A DNA stretch of 64,000 nt from Thiosocius teredinicola (GTDB taxonomy: Bacteria; Pseudomonadota; Gammaproteobacteria; Chromatiales; Chromatiaceae). The DNA lies in the NCBI RefSeq assembly GCF_002009425.1, contig NZ_CP019936.1, forward strand, positions 4,327,297 through 4,391,296, in the 5' to 3' direction. This document shows positions 1 to 10,021 of the stretch, piece after piece. Numbering within the stretch: position 1 is the stretch's first letter; each line of letters starts with the position of its first letter. A model generated the notes under the pieces. That model was not told the DNA's origin. It ran no database searches and worked only from the letters and a program-made list of their open reading frames with translations. Position numbers and translations under genes: made by a program.

Positions 1-870
1 CGCGAGTGTGGTCGGAAACAGGATGATGCTGGATGCGAAAATCGGCGGAATAACGCCGGCCATATTCAATTTCAGCGGCAGATGACTGCTCTGCGCCGCG
101 TACATCTTGCGGCCCTGTTGTCGCTTGGCGTAATTCACCGTGATGCGACGCTGACCGCGTTCGACGAACACGACAAAGCCGGTAACCGCGATCGCCAGCA
201 GGAACAAGAAGAGCGCGAACAGGGCATTCATCTCGCCGTTACTGACCAACTCGATAACGCTGCCGAATGCTGCCGGCAGACCGGCAACGATACCAGCAAA
301 TATGATCATCGAGATGCCGTTGCCCAGACCGCGCTCGGTAATCTGCTCACCCAGCCACATCAGGAACATAGTCCCGGTAACCAGCGATACGGTGGCAGTG
401 AACACAAACCCCGGCCCGGTGCTGATAACGAGCCCCTGGCCGAAATCACCCTGCAACGCGACAGCAATACCGAATGCCTGGAAAGTCGCGAGCACCAAGG
501 TCCCGTACCGCGTGTACTGGGTAATCTTGCGGCGCCCCGCCTCACCCTCTTTCTTCAGCTGCTCGAGCTTCGGGATCACAGCCGACATCAGCTGCACGAT
601 AATCGACGCAGAGATGTACGGCATGATTCCGAGGGCGAACAGGCTGGCTCGGCTCAACGCGCCACCGGAGAACATGTTGAACATGTTCAGGATGGTTCCC
701 TGCTGCTGATCGAACAATTCCGCAAGCGCAGCTGGATTAACGCCGGGAACCGGGATGAAGGTCCCGATCCGGAAGACAATCAGCGCACCAAGCAGAAACA
801 GCAGGCGTTGGCGCAACTCGGTCAATTTCCCGAGTTGCATACCGCCGGCGCTTGCAGGGTTCAGAGCCAT
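1..870 (-). CDS. secY: Protein translocase subunit SecY (3' end cut by window)
   Basis: Central channel of the SecYEG inner-membrane translocase. The visible 290 residues start [15 protein letters not shown], followed by the first membrane span ([18 protein letters not shown]) and the plug and second-span region ([19 protein letters not shown]). Several more hydrophobic spans follow. Family proteins are about 440 residues, so roughly the last third lies beyond base 1. The start lies 9 bases after rplO, as the last large gene of the spc operon. Its partner SecE is encoded at 26297-26674. Confidence 0.97.
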   Translation of the reverse strand, partial: MALNPASAGGMQLGKLTELRQRLLFLLGALIVFRIGTFIPVPGVNPAALAELFDQQQGTILNMFNMFSGGALSRASLFALGIMPYISASIIVQLMSAVIPKLEQLKKEGEAGRRKITQYTRYGTLVLATFQAFGIAVALQGDFGQGLVISTGPGFVFTATVSLVTGTMFLMWLGEQITERGLGNGISMIIFAGIVAGLPAAFGSVIELVSNGEMNALFALFLFLLAIAVTGFVVFVERGQRRITVNYAKRQQGRKMYAAQSSHLPLKLNMAGVIPPIFASSIILFPTTLA

Positions 871-879
871 GTGCTGCCC

Positions 880-1314
880 TTATTCCTCGACTTTACCGCC
901 AGCGGATTCAATCGCTGCCTTGGCACCCTTGGTGACACCGAGGCCACGCACGGTCACTGCACGATCAATGCTGCCGGACAGGATAACCTTGGCGCGGGTA
1001 ACCGACATCGGCAGGATATCTGCTCGATAAAGCGCGTCCATATCGACGACGTCACCCTCAACCTTGGCGATCTCGTTCAAACGCACCTGGCCGGTTACGC
1101 GAGCGAGACGCGAGCGGAATCCAACTTTGGGCAGGCGACGCTGCAACGGCATCTGACCGCCTTCGAAGCCTACTTTGTGGTAGCCACCGGTACGCGACTT
1201 CTGGCCCTTGTGGCCACGGCCGCTGGTTTTACCCAGACCGCTGCCGATACCGCGACCGACGCGCTTGCGGGTTGGTTTGCTGCCAGCAGCAGGTTTTAGC
1301 GAATTTAGACGCAT
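880..1314 (-). CDS. rplO: 50S ribosomal protein L15
   Basis: Large-subunit protein of 144 residues, the usual length. The N-terminus [20 protein letters not shown] and the glycine/arginine-rich stretch [19 protein letters not shown] are the classic L15 extension that threads into 23S rRNA. A globular domain ending near [16 protein letters not shown] follows. It sits one base after rpmD and just before secY, as in other spc operons, so it is probably translated from the same polycistronic message. Confidence 0.98.
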   Translation of the reverse strand: MRLNSLKPAAGSKPTRKRVGRGIGSGLGKTSGRGHKGQKSRTGGYHKVGFEGGQMPLQRRLPKVGFRSRLARVTGQVRLNEIAKVEGDVVDMDALYRADILPMSVTRAKVILSGSIDRAVTVRGLGVTKGAKAAIESAGGKVEE

Positions 1315-1315
1315 G

Positions 1316-1507
1316 TCACGCTTCCTCCACGACCTGAACCATGTAGGACACCTTGTTCAGCATGCCGCGGGTGGCGGGCGTGTCCTCTACCTCAACAACC
1401 TGGTGCATACGGCGCAATCCGAGCCCGCTTACGCAGGCACGATGCTTTTCCAAGCGCCCATGGACGCTACGCACCAACTTGACCTTCATCATCTTTTTGT
1501 CGGCCAT
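1316..1507 (-). CDS. rpmD: 50S ribosomal protein L30
   Basis: Short bacterial-type L30 (63 residues) of the large subunit. It shows the family pattern: a KVKLVRS strand, then [23 protein letters not shown], then an [13 protein letters not shown]-terminus. It lies between rpsE and rplO with only a few bases on either side, consistent with translational coupling in the spc operon. Confidence 0.97.
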   Translation of the reverse strand: MADKKMMKVKLVRSVHGRLEKHRACVSGLGLRRMHQVVEVEDTPATRGMLNKVSYMVQVVEEA

Positions 1508-1513
1508 TGCTGA

Positions 1514-2020
1514 TTACCCCAGGATCTCTTCGACCGTCTTACCACGCTTGGCAGCGACGTATTCGGGATCGTCCATGTTGACCAGACCGTTCATGGTGGC
1601 GCGGACAACGTTGATAGCATTGTTGGTACCGATGCACTTGGCCAGAACGTTGTGCACACCAACCACTTCGAAAATTGCGCGCATCGCGCCGCCGGCGATA
1701 ATACCGGTACCTTCCGAGGCAGGCTGCATGTGAACTTTCGCCGCACCGTGACGACCGACCAGCGGGTACTGCAGCGTGCCGTTCTTCAGCTTGACGGTCT
1801 TCATGTTGCGACGCGCCATATCCATCGCCTTTTGGATGGCTACCGGCACTTCTTTGGCTTTACCGGTACCAAAACCGACCTTGCCGTTGCCGTCACCAAC
1901 AACTACAAGTGCCGCGAAACCGAATACGCGACCACCCTTAACAACCTTGGCGACACGATTAACACCGATCAGTTTCTCGATCAGATCGTCGCCAGCAGGT
2001 TTGGTTTCATAATTCGCCAT
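1514..2020 (-). CDS. rpsE: 30S ribosomal protein S5
   Basis: Small-subunit protein of 168 residues acting in decoding accuracy and mRNA unwinding at the entry channel. The N-terminal dsRNA-binding-like domain has [19 protein letters not shown] and [20 protein letters not shown]. The C-terminal domain has [19 protein letters not shown]. Length and motifs match the family. It sits between rplR and rpmD in the spc operon. Confidence 0.98.
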   Translation of the reverse strand: MANYETKPAGDDLIEKLIGVNRVAKVVKGGRVFGFAALVVVGDGNGKVGFGTGKAKEVPVAIQKAMDMARRNMKTVKLKNGTLQYPLVGRHGAAKVHMQPASEGTGIIAGGAMRAIFEVVGVHNVLAKCIGTNNAINVVRATMNGLVNMDDPEYVAAKRGKTVEEILG

Positions 2021-2033
2021 AGTTAAAGACCCC

Positions 2034-2387
2034 TTAGAACTCGAGCCCGGCTTCGCGGGCAGCGTCGGCCAGGGCCTTCACCCGACCGTGGTAACGGAAA
2101 CCCGAGCGATCAAACGCGACGCGCTCGATGCCTTTTTCTTTCGCACGTTCGGCAACAGCTTTGCCCACGATGGCCGCAGCAGCAGCGTTACCGCCATTTT
2201 TGATGTCGGCTGCTACTGACTTGTCAACCGTAGAGGCCGATGCGATGACCTCGGCACCGTTCGGCGCGATCACCTGCGCATAGATATGCCGAGGCGTACG
2301 GTGGATCGTCAGGCGATGCACACCCAACTCGCGGATCTTGGCGCGCGCACGAGTGGCACGGCGAATACGAGATGCTTTCTTATCCAT
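2034..2387 (-). CDS. rplR: 50S ribosomal protein L18
   Basis: 5S rRNA-binding protein of the central protuberance, 117 residues. Family landmarks are the basic N-terminus [32 protein letters not shown], and the C-terminal [20 protein letters not shown] segment ending in GLEF. It lies between rplF and rpsE. Partner 5S-binding proteins L5 and L25 are also in the window (rplE, rplY). Confidence 0.98.
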   Translation of the reverse strand: MDKKASRIRRATRARAKIRELGVHRLTIHRTPRHIYAQVIAPNGAEVIASASTVDKSVAADIKNGGNAAAAAIVGKAVAERAKEKGIERVAFDRSGFRYHGRVKALADAAREAGLEF

Positions 2388-2399
2388 CGTCCTAACCCC

Positions 2400-2927
2400 T
2401 TATTTCTTTTTCGCTTCTTTGCGGATGATGCGCTCATCTGCATAGCGAACACCTTTGCCTTTATAAGGCTCCGGCGGGCGGAAACCACGAATCTCAGCGG
2501 CGACTTGTCCGACGCGCTGCTTGTCACTGCCCGAGACAACGATCTCGGTCTGCGACGGCGTTTCGATCGTGATGCCTTCTGGCACGCTGTAGTCGATCGG
2601 GTGCGAGAAGCCGAGGCTCAGATTGAGTACCTTGCCTTTGCCCTGGGCGCGGTAACCCACACCAACGAGCTGCAGCTTTTTCTGGAAACCCTCGCTGACG
2701 CCGTGCACCATGTTGCCCAGCAAGGCACGCATGGTGCCGGCCATGGCCCAGGCCGCATCGTCTGCCGGGGTAACGGTAACGACGCCGTCGTCTACCTTCA
2801 CCGAAACGCTCGGATGTAAGTTCAGTTCCAAGGTGCCTTTTCCACCCTTGACGGTGACGTGCTGGCCATCGACCCTGACATCGACGCCCTTGGCGACCGT
2901 GATAGGTGCTTTTGCAATACGTGACAT
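2400..2927 (-). CDS. rplF: 50S ribosomal protein L6
   Basis: Large-subunit protein near the sarcin-ricin loop and factor-binding site, 175 residues. It starts [17 protein letters not shown]. Two similar alpha/beta domains follow, the second with [20 protein letters not shown] and the diagnostic [16 protein letters not shown] near the C-terminus. Adjacent to rpsH and rplR in spc order. Confidence 0.98.
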   Translation of the reverse strand: MSRIAKAPITVAKGVDVRVDGQHVTVKGGKGTLELNLHPSVSVKVDDGVVTVTPADDAAWAMAGTMRALLGNMVHGVSEGFQKKLQLVGVGYRAQGKGKVLNLSLGFSHPIDYSVPEGITIETPSQTEIVVSGSDKQRVGQVAAEIRGFRPPEPYKGKGVRYADERIIRKEAKKK

Positions 2928-2941
2928 CTCAGCACCCCCCG

Positions 2942-3337
2942 TTAAGCGACGTAGGCGACGACTTCACCGCCGTGCCCCTGTTTGCGGGCTTCGCGGTCAG
3001 TCATAACGCCTTTCGAAGTGGATACGATGGCGATACCGAGGCCGCCACGCACCTGCGGCAGCTCGTCGCGACTCTTATAGATGCGTAGTCCGGGCCGACT
3101 GACACGCTTGATGTAGTCGATAACCGGCTCGCCTTGGAAATATTTCAGAGTGATTTCAAGCGCAGGTTTTCCACTGAGTTCGGCTGAGCCGAAATCGATG
3201 ATATAGCCTTCATCCTTGAGGACTTTGGCAACCGCAGCTTTCTGCTTCGAGGCCGGCATACGGACGGTCGTTTTGCCCGCAGCCTGACCGTTACGAATAC
3301 GGGTCAGCATATCCGCGATCGGATCTGACATGCTCAT
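2942..3337 (-). CDS. rpsH: 30S ribosomal protein S8
   Basis: 16S rRNA-binding protein, 131 residues. It shows [15 protein letters not shown] at the N-terminus and [20 protein letters not shown] at the C-terminus. An AAAGGAG ribosome-binding site lies 8 bases before the first ATG, which favours the MSMSDP start over the internal one. In E. coli S8 represses the spc operon. Here the gene is separated from rpsN by 121 bases that contain a terminator-like hairpin. Confidence 0.98.
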   Translation of the reverse strand: MSMSDPIADMLTRIRNGQAAGKTTVRMPASKQKAAVAKVLKDEGYIIDFGSAELSGKPALEITLKYFQGEPVIDYIKRVSRPGLRIYKSRDELPQVRGGLGIAIVSTSKGVMTDREARKQGHGGEVVAYVA

Positions 3338-3391
3338 TTATGAGACTCCTTTGGGTCAAACCGCCCTTGTTGGACGCGATACCCGGTTCAC

Positions 3392-3418
3392 GAAAAAGGC
3401 CCCCTACTCGAGGGAGCC
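3392..3418 (-). terminator. Terminator-like hairpin inside the spc operon (rpsN-rpsH gap)
   Basis: Read on the minus strand, GGCTCCCT pairs with AGGGGGCC (8 pairs, one U-G) around a CGAGT loop and is followed at once by TTTTTCG. This is an intrinsic terminator shape lying 55 bases before the rpsH start. It could act as an attenuator that lowers expression of rpsH through secY. The structure is seen; termination is inferred. Confidence 0.55.
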
Positions 3419-3458
3419 GCGCAATATAGCCGAATTGTAGGCGAAATGCTAGCGGGTT

Positions 3459-3764
3459 TTACCAGCTGGCTTTCTTCAATCCGGGAACGTCGCCGCGCAT
3501 CGCCGCTTCGCGCAACTTATTGCGGCACAGACCGAATTTGCGGTAGACCGCGTGCGGCCGACCGGAAACCCGGCAACGACGTTGCTGGCGTGCCGGACTG
3601 GCGTCACGCGGAAGCTTTTGCAGCGCAATAACCGCCGCGTCGACCTCTTCATGGGACTTGCTGCGATCATTGATGATCGCTTTCAGTTCCGCGCGCTTGT
3701 TAGCGTACTGAGCCACCTTTTTGGCGCGCTTGGCCTCACGGGCCCACATGCTTTTCTTTGCCAT
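3459..3764 (-). CDS. rpsN: 30S ribosomal protein S14 (long, zinc-independent form)
   Basis: Small-subunit head protein of 101 residues. The protein has only two cysteines, far apart and without the paired CxxC knuckles of short zinc S14, so this is the long C-minus type. Landmarks are [16 protein letters not shown], then [19 protein letters not shown] and [18 protein letters not shown] at the end. It follows rplE closely. Confidence 0.97.
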   Translation of the reverse strand: MAKKSMWAREAKRAKKVAQYANKRAELKAIINDRSKSHEEVDAAVIALQKLPRDASPARQQRRCRVSGRPHAVYRKFGLCRNKLREAAMRGDVPGLKKASW

Positions 3765-3780
3765 AATCTATGTTCGCCGA

Positions 3781-4317
3781 TTATTTGAACGGGAAGTTGA
3801 AGCCGTCGAGCAGCGCCCGGCACTCTTCGTCACTCGCCGCCGAAGTGGTGATCGTGATATCCATGCCGCGCAGAGCATCAACTTTGTCGTATTCGACTTC
3901 GGGGAAGATGATCTGTTCCTTCACGCCCATGCTGTAGTTGCCGCGGCCGTCAAACGACTTGGCGCTCACACCACGGAAGTCACGGATACGCGGCATCGCG
4001 ATGTTGATCAGGCGGTCGAGGAATTCGTACATACGGTCACGGCGCAAGGTGACCTTGCAACCGACCGGCCAGCCTTCACGGATTTTGAAGCCCGCAACCG
4101 ATTTCTTCGCCTTGTTGACGATCGGCTTCTGACCAGCGATCTTTTCCATGTCGCCGACTGCGAATTCCATAACTTTCTTATCGCCCACGGCCTCGCCGAC
4201 ACCCATGTTCAGCGTGATCTTTTCGATGCGCGGAACCTGCATGATCGTCTTGTAGCCAAACTTATCCATCAGTTTCGGAACGACGGAATCTTTGTAATGT
4301 TGCTGTAGCCTTGCCAT
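3781..4317 (-). CDS. rplE: 50S ribosomal protein L5
   Basis: 5S rRNA-binding protein of the central protuberance, 178 residues from the chosen start [20 protein letters not shown]. An upstream in-frame extension overlaps rplX and looks nothing like L5, so it is excluded. Landmarks are [34 protein letters not shown] and a C-terminus with [11 protein letters not shown]. It begins 10 bases after rplX. Confidence 0.98.
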   Translation of the reverse strand: MARLQQHYKDSVVPKLMDKFGYKTIMQVPRIEKITLNMGVGEAVGDKKVMEFAVGDMEKIAGQKPIVNKAKKSVAGFKIREGWPVGCKVTLRRDRMYEFLDRLINIAMPRIRDFRGVSAKSFDGRGNYSMGVKEQIIFPEVEYDKVDALRGMDITITTSAASDEECRALLDGFNFPFK

Positions 4318-4327
4318 CGCTATCGCC

Positions 4328-4645
4328 TCAGACGTCAACGACTTCGCCGTTGGACTTAAACACACGCACCTTGCGACCATCATCGAGCACTTTGAAGCCC
4401 ACACGATCGCCCTTGTCAGCCGCCGGGTTGTACAGCGCGACATTCGACACGTGCAGCGGCATTTCCTTATCGATAATACCGCCCTGCTCACCCTTGTTTG
4501 GGTTCGGCTTCACGTGCTTCTTCGCCAGGTTGATGTTCTCAACCACAACACGGTCTTCCACGACGTGAAGCACAGTGCCACGCTTGCCTTTGTCTTTGCC
4601 GGCCAGGACGATGACGTCATCGCCTTTGCGAATCTTGCTTGCCAT
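4328..4645 (-). CDS. rplX: 50S ribosomal protein L24
   Basis: Assembly-initiating large-subunit protein, 105 residues. The KOW motif is clear near the N-terminus ([20 protein letters not shown]), followed by [22 protein letters not shown]. It lies between rplN and rplE in standard spc order with short spacers. Confidence 0.98.
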   Translation of the reverse strand: MASKIRKGDDVIVLAGKDKGKRGTVLHVVEDRVVVENINLAKKHVKPNPNKGEQGGIIDKEMPLHVSNVALYNPAADKGDRVGFKVLDDGRKVRVFKSNGEVVDV

Positions 4646-4656
4646 CTCTAATTTCC

Positions 4657-5025
4657 TCAGAGCACTTCGGGCGCGAGCGAGATGATCTTCATGAACTTCT
4701 CGCTTCGCAGTTCACGGGTCACCGGCCCGAAGATACGGGTACCGATGGGCTCGAGCTTGCTGTTCAGCAGCACGGCCGCATTGCCGTCGAAACGGATCAG
4801 CGAACCATCGGCGCGACGAACGCCCTTGCGGGTACGCACGACAACCGCGTTGAACACGTCGCCTTTCTTAACCTTACCGCGCGGGTTAGCGTCCTTGATA
4901 GACACCTTAATGATGTCCCCGATACCGGCGTAGCGCCGATGGGAACCACCCAGCACTTTGATGCACTGAACGCGGCGCGCGCCACTGTTGTCGGCGACGT
5001 TCAGCAAAGACTGCATCTGGATCAT
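4657..5025 (-). CDS. rplN: 50S ribosomal protein L14
   Basis: Large-subunit interface protein, 122 residues, contacting 16S rRNA in a bridge. It starts [20 protein letters not shown] and contains [20 protein letters not shown] and [15 protein letters not shown]. It is the first gene of the spc group, 40 bases after rpsQ of the S10 group. No terminator is visible in that gap, so the two groups may be cotranscribed. Confidence 0.98.
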   Translation of the reverse strand: MIQMQSLLNVADNSGARRVQCIKVLGGSHRRYAGIGDIIKVSIKDANPRGKVKKGDVFNAVVVRTRKGVRRADGSLIRFDGNAAVLLNSKLEPIGTRIFGPVTRELRSEKFMKIISLAPEVL

Positions 5026-5065
5026 GACACTACCCCACCAAATTCCAATTCGTAGATATTTTTAA

Positions 5066-5326
5066 TCAGCTCGGGCGCTCGACCAGCTTCACGAAGCGCC
5101 AAGTTTTCGTCTTTGACAGCGGTCGGCATTGCTCGACAACCACGACATCACCAATCTGGCACTCGTTGTTCTCGTCGTGCGCATGCACCTTGGTCGAACG
5201 GCGGACAAACTTCCCGTAGAGCGGGTGCTTCACGCGACGCTCGATCATGACGGTAATGCTTTTGTCCATCTTGTCACTGACTACGCGACCCTGCAGGGTG
5301 CGGTTTTCGGCTGCCTGCTCGCTCAT
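5066..5326 (-). CDS. rpsQ: 30S ribosomal protein S17
   Basis: Primary 16S rRNA-binding protein with an OB fold, 86 residues. Landmarks are [20 protein letters not shown] and [19 protein letters not shown], with a [18 protein letters not shown] core. Its start overlaps the end of rpmC by 4 bases, indicating translational coupling. Confidence 0.98.
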   Translation of the reverse strand: MSEQAAENRTLQGRVVSDKMDKSITVMIERRVKHPLYGKFVRRSTKVHAHDENNECQIGDVVVVEQCRPLSKTKTWRFVKLVERPS

Positions 5327-5526
5327 GCTTCACCTGCCTGGCGCTTTTGGTTGATAACCGTTTTGACGCGCGCGATATTGCGACGCACGTCCTTCATCAG
5401 ATGCGGTCGAGCGAACTGGCCCGTGCCGCGCTGCATACGCAGGTTGAACTGCTCTTTGAGCAGGTCATGCAAAGCCTCACGCAGCTCTGCTTCGGTTTTT
5501 CCGCGAAGTTCTGACGCTTTCATCAC
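5323..5526 (-). CDS. rpmC: 50S ribosomal protein L29
   Basis: Two-helix protein at the polypeptide exit site that helps form the trigger factor and SRP docking platform, 67 residues. It starts [19 protein letters not shown] and has [17 protein letters not shown] and a basic C-terminus. It overlaps rplP upstream and rpsQ downstream by 4 bases each. Confidence 0.97.
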   Translation of the reverse strand: MMKASELRGKTEAELREALHDLLKEQFNLRMQRGTGQFARPHLMKDVRRNIARVKTVINQKRQAGEA

Positions 5527-5936
5527 AGGATCATCCGTTTAACGAAGGCCGTTTGCACCGGCAGTTTTGCGGCCGCCAATTCGAAGGCCTGGCGCGCCAA
5601 GTCTTCGTTCACACCTTCAATTTCATACAACATGCGGCCGGGCTGGATCTGGGCAACCCAGTACTCCACGTTACCCTTACCTTTACCCATGCGGACCTCG
5701 AGCGGCTTCTTCGAGATCGGCTTGTCGGGGAATACGCGAATCCACAATTTACCGCCGCGCTTTACGGTACGCGTGATCGTGCGGCGAGCAGCCTCGATCT
5801 GGCGCGCAGTGATGCGGCCACGACCAGTCGCTTTCAGGCCGAACTCACCGAAGCTGACTTTGTTGCCGGATTGCGCCAGACCGCGGTTGCGGCCCTTCAT
5901 TTGCTTCCGGAACTTTGTACGTTTTGGTTGCAGCAT
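5523..5936 (-). CDS. rplP: 50S ribosomal protein L16
   Basis: Large-subunit protein near the A site and peptidyl-transferase centre, 137 residues. It begins [19 protein letters not shown]. It also contains [20 protein letters not shown] and [19 protein letters not shown], the glycine-rich loop that reaches tRNA. It lies 9 bases after rpsC and overlaps rpmC. Confidence 0.98.
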   Translation of the reverse strand: MLQPKRTKFRKQMKGRNRGLAQSGNKVSFGEFGLKATGRGRITARQIEAARRTITRTVKRGGKLWIRVFPDKPISKKPLEVRMGKGKGNVEYWVAQIQPGRMLYEIEGVNEDLARQAFELAAAKLPVQTAFVKRMIL

Positions 5937-5945
5937 GTTTCTACC

Positions 5946-6629
5946 TTATCCCCGCGGAGCGCCTTTGGTCGGAGCCGGTGCTTCCTGCTCTTCCTGGCGA
6001 TCGCCGAATACCTCGCCTTTAAAGATCCAAACCTTGACACCGATGATGCCGTAAGTGGTTTGAGCCTCGGCGAAGCCGTAGTCGATATCCGCACGCAGCG
6101 TGTGCAGCGGCACGCGGCCTTCGCGATACCATTCGCTACGGGCAATTTCAGCACCGTTCAAACGCCCGGCGATGTTCACCTTGATACCCTGTGCACCCAG
6201 GCGCATCGAGTTCTGTACCGCACGCTTCATAGCGCGGCGGAACATGATGCGGCGCTCGAGCTGTTGGGCGATGCTCTCGGCGACCAATTGGGCATCGAGT
6301 TCCGGCTTGCGGATCTCTTCGATGCTGATATGCACCGGGATACCCATGCGCGCGGAAACTTCTTTGCGCAGCGCGTCGATGTCTTCACCTTTCTTACCGA
6401 TCACCAAACCCGGACGTGCGGTATGGATGGTGATGTGGGCATTCTTTGCCGGGCGGTCGATCTGGATACGACTGACTGACGCCTGGCGCAGTTTGTTCTT
6501 CAGAAAATCGCGGACCTCGAGATCCGTGTTCAGAAGATCGGCATAGTTCTTACTGTCGGCGTACCACTTCGACGTCCAGTCCGAAACAATGCCGAGGCGA
6601 ATACCGTTTGGATGTACTTTCTGACCCAT
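5946..6629 (-). CDS. rpsC: 30S ribosomal protein S3
   Basis: Small-subunit head protein at the mRNA entry tunnel, 227 residues. It begins [18 protein letters not shown]. The type-II KH domain carries the GxxG loop in [18 protein letters not shown]. The C-terminal domain has [20 protein letters not shown]. The tail ([12 protein letters not shown]) is basic and low-complexity, as is common. It is flanked by rplV and rplP. Confidence 0.98.
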   Translation of the reverse strand: MGQKVHPNGIRLGIVSDWTSKWYADSKNYADLLNTDLEVRDFLKNKLRQASVSRIQIDRPAKNAHITIHTARPGLVIGKKGEDIDALRKEVSARMGIPVHISIEEIRKPELDAQLVAESIAQQLERRIMFRRAMKRAVQNSMRLGAQGIKVNIAGRLNGAEIARSEWYREGRVPLHTLRADIDYGFAEAQTTYGIIGVKVWIFKGEVFGDRQEEQEAPAPTKGAPRG

Positions 6630-6641
6630 AATCTTGTCCGC

Positions 6642-6974
6642 TTACTCGTCCGCTACCGTGACGGTGATGTGACTGGTGCGCTTGAGAATTCGAGCAGCAC
6701 GACCTTTCGCCCGCGCACGGATGCGCTTCATCGTCGGCCCCTCATCGACGCAAACCGTCTTGACCTTCAGTTCGTCGACGTCGGCGCCTTCGTTGTTCTC
6801 AGCGTTCGCAACTGCCGAATCCAATACTTTCTTCATCAGCGCTGCGCCCTTTTTCTTGCTGAACATCAGCACGTTCAAGGCTTGTTCGACCGGGAGTCCG
6901 CGGATCTGATCGGCCACCAAGCGGCCTTTCTGAGCCGACAGGCGTGCGAAACGCAATTTCGCTACAGCTTGCAT
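6642..6974 (-). CDS. rplV: 50S ribosomal protein L22
   Basis: Protein lining the peptide exit tunnel, 110 residues. Landmarks are [20 protein letters not shown] and a beta-hairpin segment ([19 protein letters not shown]) that reaches the tunnel constriction and is a site of macrolide-resistance changes in other bacteria. No insertion or deletion in the hairpin is apparent. It lies between rpsS and rpsC. Confidence 0.98.
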   Translation of the reverse strand: MQAVAKLRFARLSAQKGRLVADQIRGLPVEQALNVLMFSKKKGAALMKKVLDSAVANAENNEGADVDELKVKTVCVDEGPTMKRIRARAKGRAARILKRTSHITVTVADE

Positions 6975-6984
6975 TGACCTCTCC

Positions 6985-7257
6985 TTACCTGGACTTCTTG
7001 TCCGCCACGTGGCCGCGATAGTTGCGGGTCAGGGCGAACTCACCGAGTTTATGACCAACCATGTTCTCGGAGACCAACACCGGAACATGCTGCTTGCCGT
7101 TATGCACAGCGATCGTCAAACCGACCATGTCGGGACTGACCATCGAACGGCGCGACCAGGTCTTGATCGGGCGGCGATCGTTGGCTTCGCGCGCAGCCTC
7201 CACCTTCTTCTGCAGGTGAAGGTCAATAAAAGGACCTTTGCGAATTGAACGTGGCAT
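6985..7257 (-). CDS. rpsS: 30S ribosomal protein S19
   Basis: Small-subunit head protein contacting the central protuberance through bridges, 90 residues. It begins [20 protein letters not shown] and carries [20 protein letters not shown] and [20 protein letters not shown]. It follows rplB in the S10 operon. Confidence 0.98.
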   Translation of the reverse strand: MPRSIRKGPFIDLHLQKKVEAAREANDRRPIKTWSRRSMVSPDMVGLTIAVHNGKQHVPVLVSENMVGHKLGEFALTRNYRGHVADKKSR

Positions 7258-7280
7258 TGCCTTCTAACCTCTCACCTAAA

Positions 7281-8108
7281 TTACTTGCGGCGACGATCGC
7301 GAACGATAAACTTGTCGGTCCGCTTGTTCGAACGCGTCTTGTAGCCCTTGGTTGGGGTACCCCACGGGCTGACTGGGTGACGCCCGCCCGAAGTACGACC
7401 TTCACCACCACCGTGGGGGTGATCAACCGGGTTCATAACGACACCACGTACGGTCGGACGCACACCGCGCCAGCGAGTGGCACCCGCTTTACCCAGCTTG
7501 CGCAGGTTGTGTTCCGAGTTGCTCGCAGCACCCAGAGTTGCGCGACAATCGGCATGCACCTTGCGCATCTCGCCTGAACGCAGACGCAACGTTGCGTAGT
7601 CGCCTTCGCGCGCAACCAACTGAGCCGAAGCACCAGCGCTGCGTGCGATTTGCGCACCTTTGCCAATCTTCAGTTCGATGCAGTGGATCGTGCTACCCAC
7701 AGGGATATTACGCAGCGCCATGGCATTGCCCGGTGCGATCGGCGCTTCGACGCCCGATCGAATTTCGGCACCGGCCTGAATGCCGGCTGGTGCGATGATG
7801 TAGCGGCGCTCGCCATCAGCGTACTTGATCAGCGCGATGTGCGCAGTTCGATTCGGATCATATTCGATGCGCTCGACAAAGCCCGGAACACCGTCCTTAT
7901 CACGCTTGAAATCGATGATTCGATAACGCTGCTTGTGACCACCACCCTTGTGACGCGTGGTGATACGGCCGTTGTTGTTGCGACCACCGGTTTTGCTCTT
8001 ATGCGCGACCAATGCGGAGTGCGGCGCACCTTTGTGCAAGCCTTCACTCTTGACCTGGACGACGTGACGACGACCCGGTGATGTCGGTTTTGTCTTGACG
8101 ATTGCCAT
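7281..8108 (-). CDS. rplB: 50S ribosomal protein L2
   Basis: Universal protein needed for subunit association and peptidyl-transferase activity, 275 residues. Motifs include [36 protein letters not shown] and the C-terminal [20 protein letters not shown], whose histidine lies near the catalytic centre. Length is normal. It sits between rplW and rpsS. Confidence 0.98.
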   Translation of the reverse strand: MAIVKTKPTSPGRRHVVQVKSEGLHKGAPHSALVAHKSKTGGRNNNGRITTRHKGGGHKQRYRIIDFKRDKDGVPGFVERIEYDPNRTAHIALIKYADGERRYIIAPAGIQAGAEIRSGVEAPIAPGNAMALRNIPVGSTIHCIELKIGKGAQIARSAGASAQLVAREGDYATLRLRSGEMRKVHADCRATLGAASNSEHNLRKLGKAGATRWRGVRPTVRGVVMNPVDHPHGGGEGRTSGGRHPVSPWGTPTKGYKTRSNKRTDKFIVRDRRRK

Positions 8109-8139
8109 TGTTCTATCCGTTTCCTAGCCGCGGGCCCAA

Positions 8140-8439
8140 TCAGGCACCGGTGGCGAAATCGATATCGTGCCCTTCCTGCAAGCGGACGTAGGCCTTTTTC
8201 CAGCTATTGCGCTTGCCGAGCATCGCGCCGAAACGCTTTTGCTTGCCCTTCACATTCGCGGTGCGCACATCTTCGACCTTTACGTCGAACATCAACTCAA
8301 CCGCCCGCGCAATCTCCGGTTTGGTGGCGTCGGTAGCCACGCGAAACACAAACTGATTCGACACATCTGCGGCCATGGCGCTCTTCTCAGACACCACCGG
8401 GCTCAGCAGGATCGACATCAAACGCTCTTTGCTGCTCAT
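8140..8439 (-). CDS. rplW: 50S ribosomal protein L23
   Basis: Exit-tunnel protein and docking site for trigger factor and SRP, 99 residues. It contains [15 protein letters not shown] and [19 protein letters not shown], then the [14 protein letters not shown] loop. Its start codon overlaps the rplD stop by 4 bases. It is followed by rplB. Confidence 0.97.
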   Translation of the reverse strand: MSSKERLMSILLSPVVSEKSAMAADVSNQFVFRVATDATKPEIARAVELMFDVKVEDVRTANVKGKQKRFGAMLGKRNSWKKAYVRLQEGHDIDFATGA

Positions 8440-9038
8440 GCCAGTTTCTCCTCGAGTGCCTTCAATGCACCGGAAGTGACAACCACCTTGTTGAACCCGA
8501 TCAGGCTTACCGGATCCACTTCGTTCAGCGCGCGCGCGTCGACGTGATACAGGTTACGGCTCGCGAGTTGCAGGTTTTCATCGAATGCTTCAGTGATGAT
8601 CAATGCATCGTTGGCATCCATTTCCGCCAACTTGCTTGCCAGCTCTTTGGTCTTCGGCGCCGAAACGCTGAAGCTGTCGACAACAATCAGCCGATCCTGG
8701 CGAACCAGCTCCGACAGGATTGAGCGCAAAGCACCGCGATACATCTTCCGATTGACCTTCTGCTCGTAGCTGCGCGGCTTAGCCGCAAAGGTCACACCAC
8801 CGGTGCGGAAGATCGGGCTACGTATCGTGCCCTGACGCGCGCGACCTGTGCCTTTCTGGCGAAACGGTTTAGCGCCGCCACCACTGACCGCCGAGCGGTT
8901 TTTCTGCGCCTTGGTGCCGGAACGGGCCGCCGCCATGTAGGCGACAACGACCTGGTGCACCAGCGATTCTTTGTAATCAGCGCCAAATACGGCGTCCGAG
9001 ACCTGGATGCTAGATCCGCCTTGTACGTTCAGGTCCAT
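8436..9038 (-). CDS. rplD: 50S ribosomal protein L4
   Basis: Exit-tunnel protein, 200 residues. In E. coli it also represses its own S10 operon and binds RNase E. The tunnel loop is visible as [21 protein letters not shown]-terminal globular domain ([20 protein letters not shown]) follows. It is 4 bases downstream of rplC and overlaps rplW. The promoter and leader needed for L4 control are not obvious, because rpsJ directly follows tufA. Confidence 0.98.
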   Translation of the reverse strand: MDLNVQGGSSIQVSDAVFGADYKESLVHQVVVAYMAAARSGTKAQKNRSAVSGGGAKPFRQKGTGRARQGTIRSPIFRTGGVTFAAKPRSYEQKVNRKMYRGALRSILSELVRQDRLIVVDSFSVSAPKTKELASKLAEMDANDALIITEAFDENLQLASRNLYHVDARALNEVDPVSLIGFNKVVVTSGALKALEEKLA

Positions 9039-9042
9039 GTTC

Positions 9043-9693
9043 TCAACCCTTGTTCTTCAGTTTGATCGCCGGCGTTACAACGACGTCGCCACCACGCGAA
9101 CCCGGAACCGCACCTTTGACCAGCAGCAAGTTGCGATCGGCATCGACACGAACGATCTCAATGTTCTGGGTGGTCACACGCTCCGCACCCATATGGCCGG
9201 CCATTTTCTTGCCCTTGAACACGCGACCCGGGGTCTGACACTGACCGATCGAGCCCGGAGCACGATGCGAGAGTGAGTTACCGTGCGTTGCGTCCTGTGT
9301 GCGGAAGTTGTGACGCTTCACACCACCCTGGAAACCTTTACCTTTACTGGTACCGCGCACGTCGACCATCTGGCCCGCTTCGAACAGCGCCGCATTCAAT
9401 TCAGCGCCAACTTCAGGCACGTCGCCCGCATGATCATCCAAGCGGAATTCCCACAGACCACGGCCTGCTTCGATTCCACCTTTTGCATAGTGACCAGCCA
9501 TCGGCTTGTTCACGCGCGAGGCCTTGCGGCCGCCGACAGTGACCTGAATTGCGCTGTAACCGTCGGTTTCCGCCGAGCGGACCTGCGTTACGCGGTTCGG
9601 CTCAACTTCGATCACGGTCACCGGCACGGAGACACCTTCTTCGGTGAAGACGCGTGTCATGCCTGCTTTGCGGCCTACGATTCCAATCGCCAT
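9043..9693 (-). CDS. rplC: 50S ribosomal protein L3
   Basis: Early-assembly large-subunit protein, 216 residues. It begins [20 protein letters not shown]. The long central loop approaching the peptidyl-transferase centre includes [17 protein letters not shown] and [20 protein letters not shown]. It contains the PrmB-methylated glutamine region of the family (GSIGQ). It lies between rpsJ and rplD. Confidence 0.98.
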   Translation of the reverse strand: MAIGIVGRKAGMTRVFTEEGVSVPVTVIEVEPNRVTQVRSAETDGYSAIQVTVGGRKASRVNKPMAGHYAKGGIEAGRGLWEFRLDDHAGDVPEVGAELNAALFEAGQMVDVRGTSKGKGFQGGVKRHNFRTQDATHGNSLSHRAPGSIGQCQTPGRVFKGKKMAGHMGAERVTTQNIEIVRVDADRNLLLVKGAVPGSRGGDVVVTPAIKLKNKG

Positions 9694-9703
9694 GTCTCTA
9701 ACC

Positions 9704-10015
9704 TCAGTTCAGTTTGATCTGAACATCAACACCCGCTGCCAGATCGAGTTTCATCAGTGCATCGACGGTCTTGTCGGTCGGATCCACGATGTCCATCAAG
9801 CGCTTATGGGTACGAATCTCATACTGATCGCGCGCGTCTTTGTTGACGTGCGGAGAGATCAGCACTGTGAAGCGCTCCTTCTTGGTCGGCAGCGGGATCG
9901 GGCCCAACACCTGAGCACCGGTACGCTTCGCGGTATCAACGATCTCGCGCGCGGACTGGTCGATCAACCGATGATCGAAGGACTTCAGACGAATACGAAT
10001 ACGCTGACTGGTCAT
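9704..10015 (-). CDS. rpsJ: 30S ribosomal protein S10 / NusE
   Basis: Small-subunit head protein that also acts as NusE in transcription antitermination with NusB and NusG, 103 residues. It has [16 protein letters not shown] at the N-terminus and [20 protein letters not shown]. It starts only 6 bases after the tufA stop, so str and S10 genes appear to form one transcription unit here rather than separate operons. Confidence 0.98.
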   Translation of the reverse strand: MTSQRIRIRLKSFDHRLIDQSAREIVDTAKRTGAQVLGPIPLPTKKERFTVLISPHVNKDARDQYEIRTHKRLMDIVDPTDKTVDALMKLDLAAGVDVQIKLN

Positions 10016-10021
10016 TATTTG

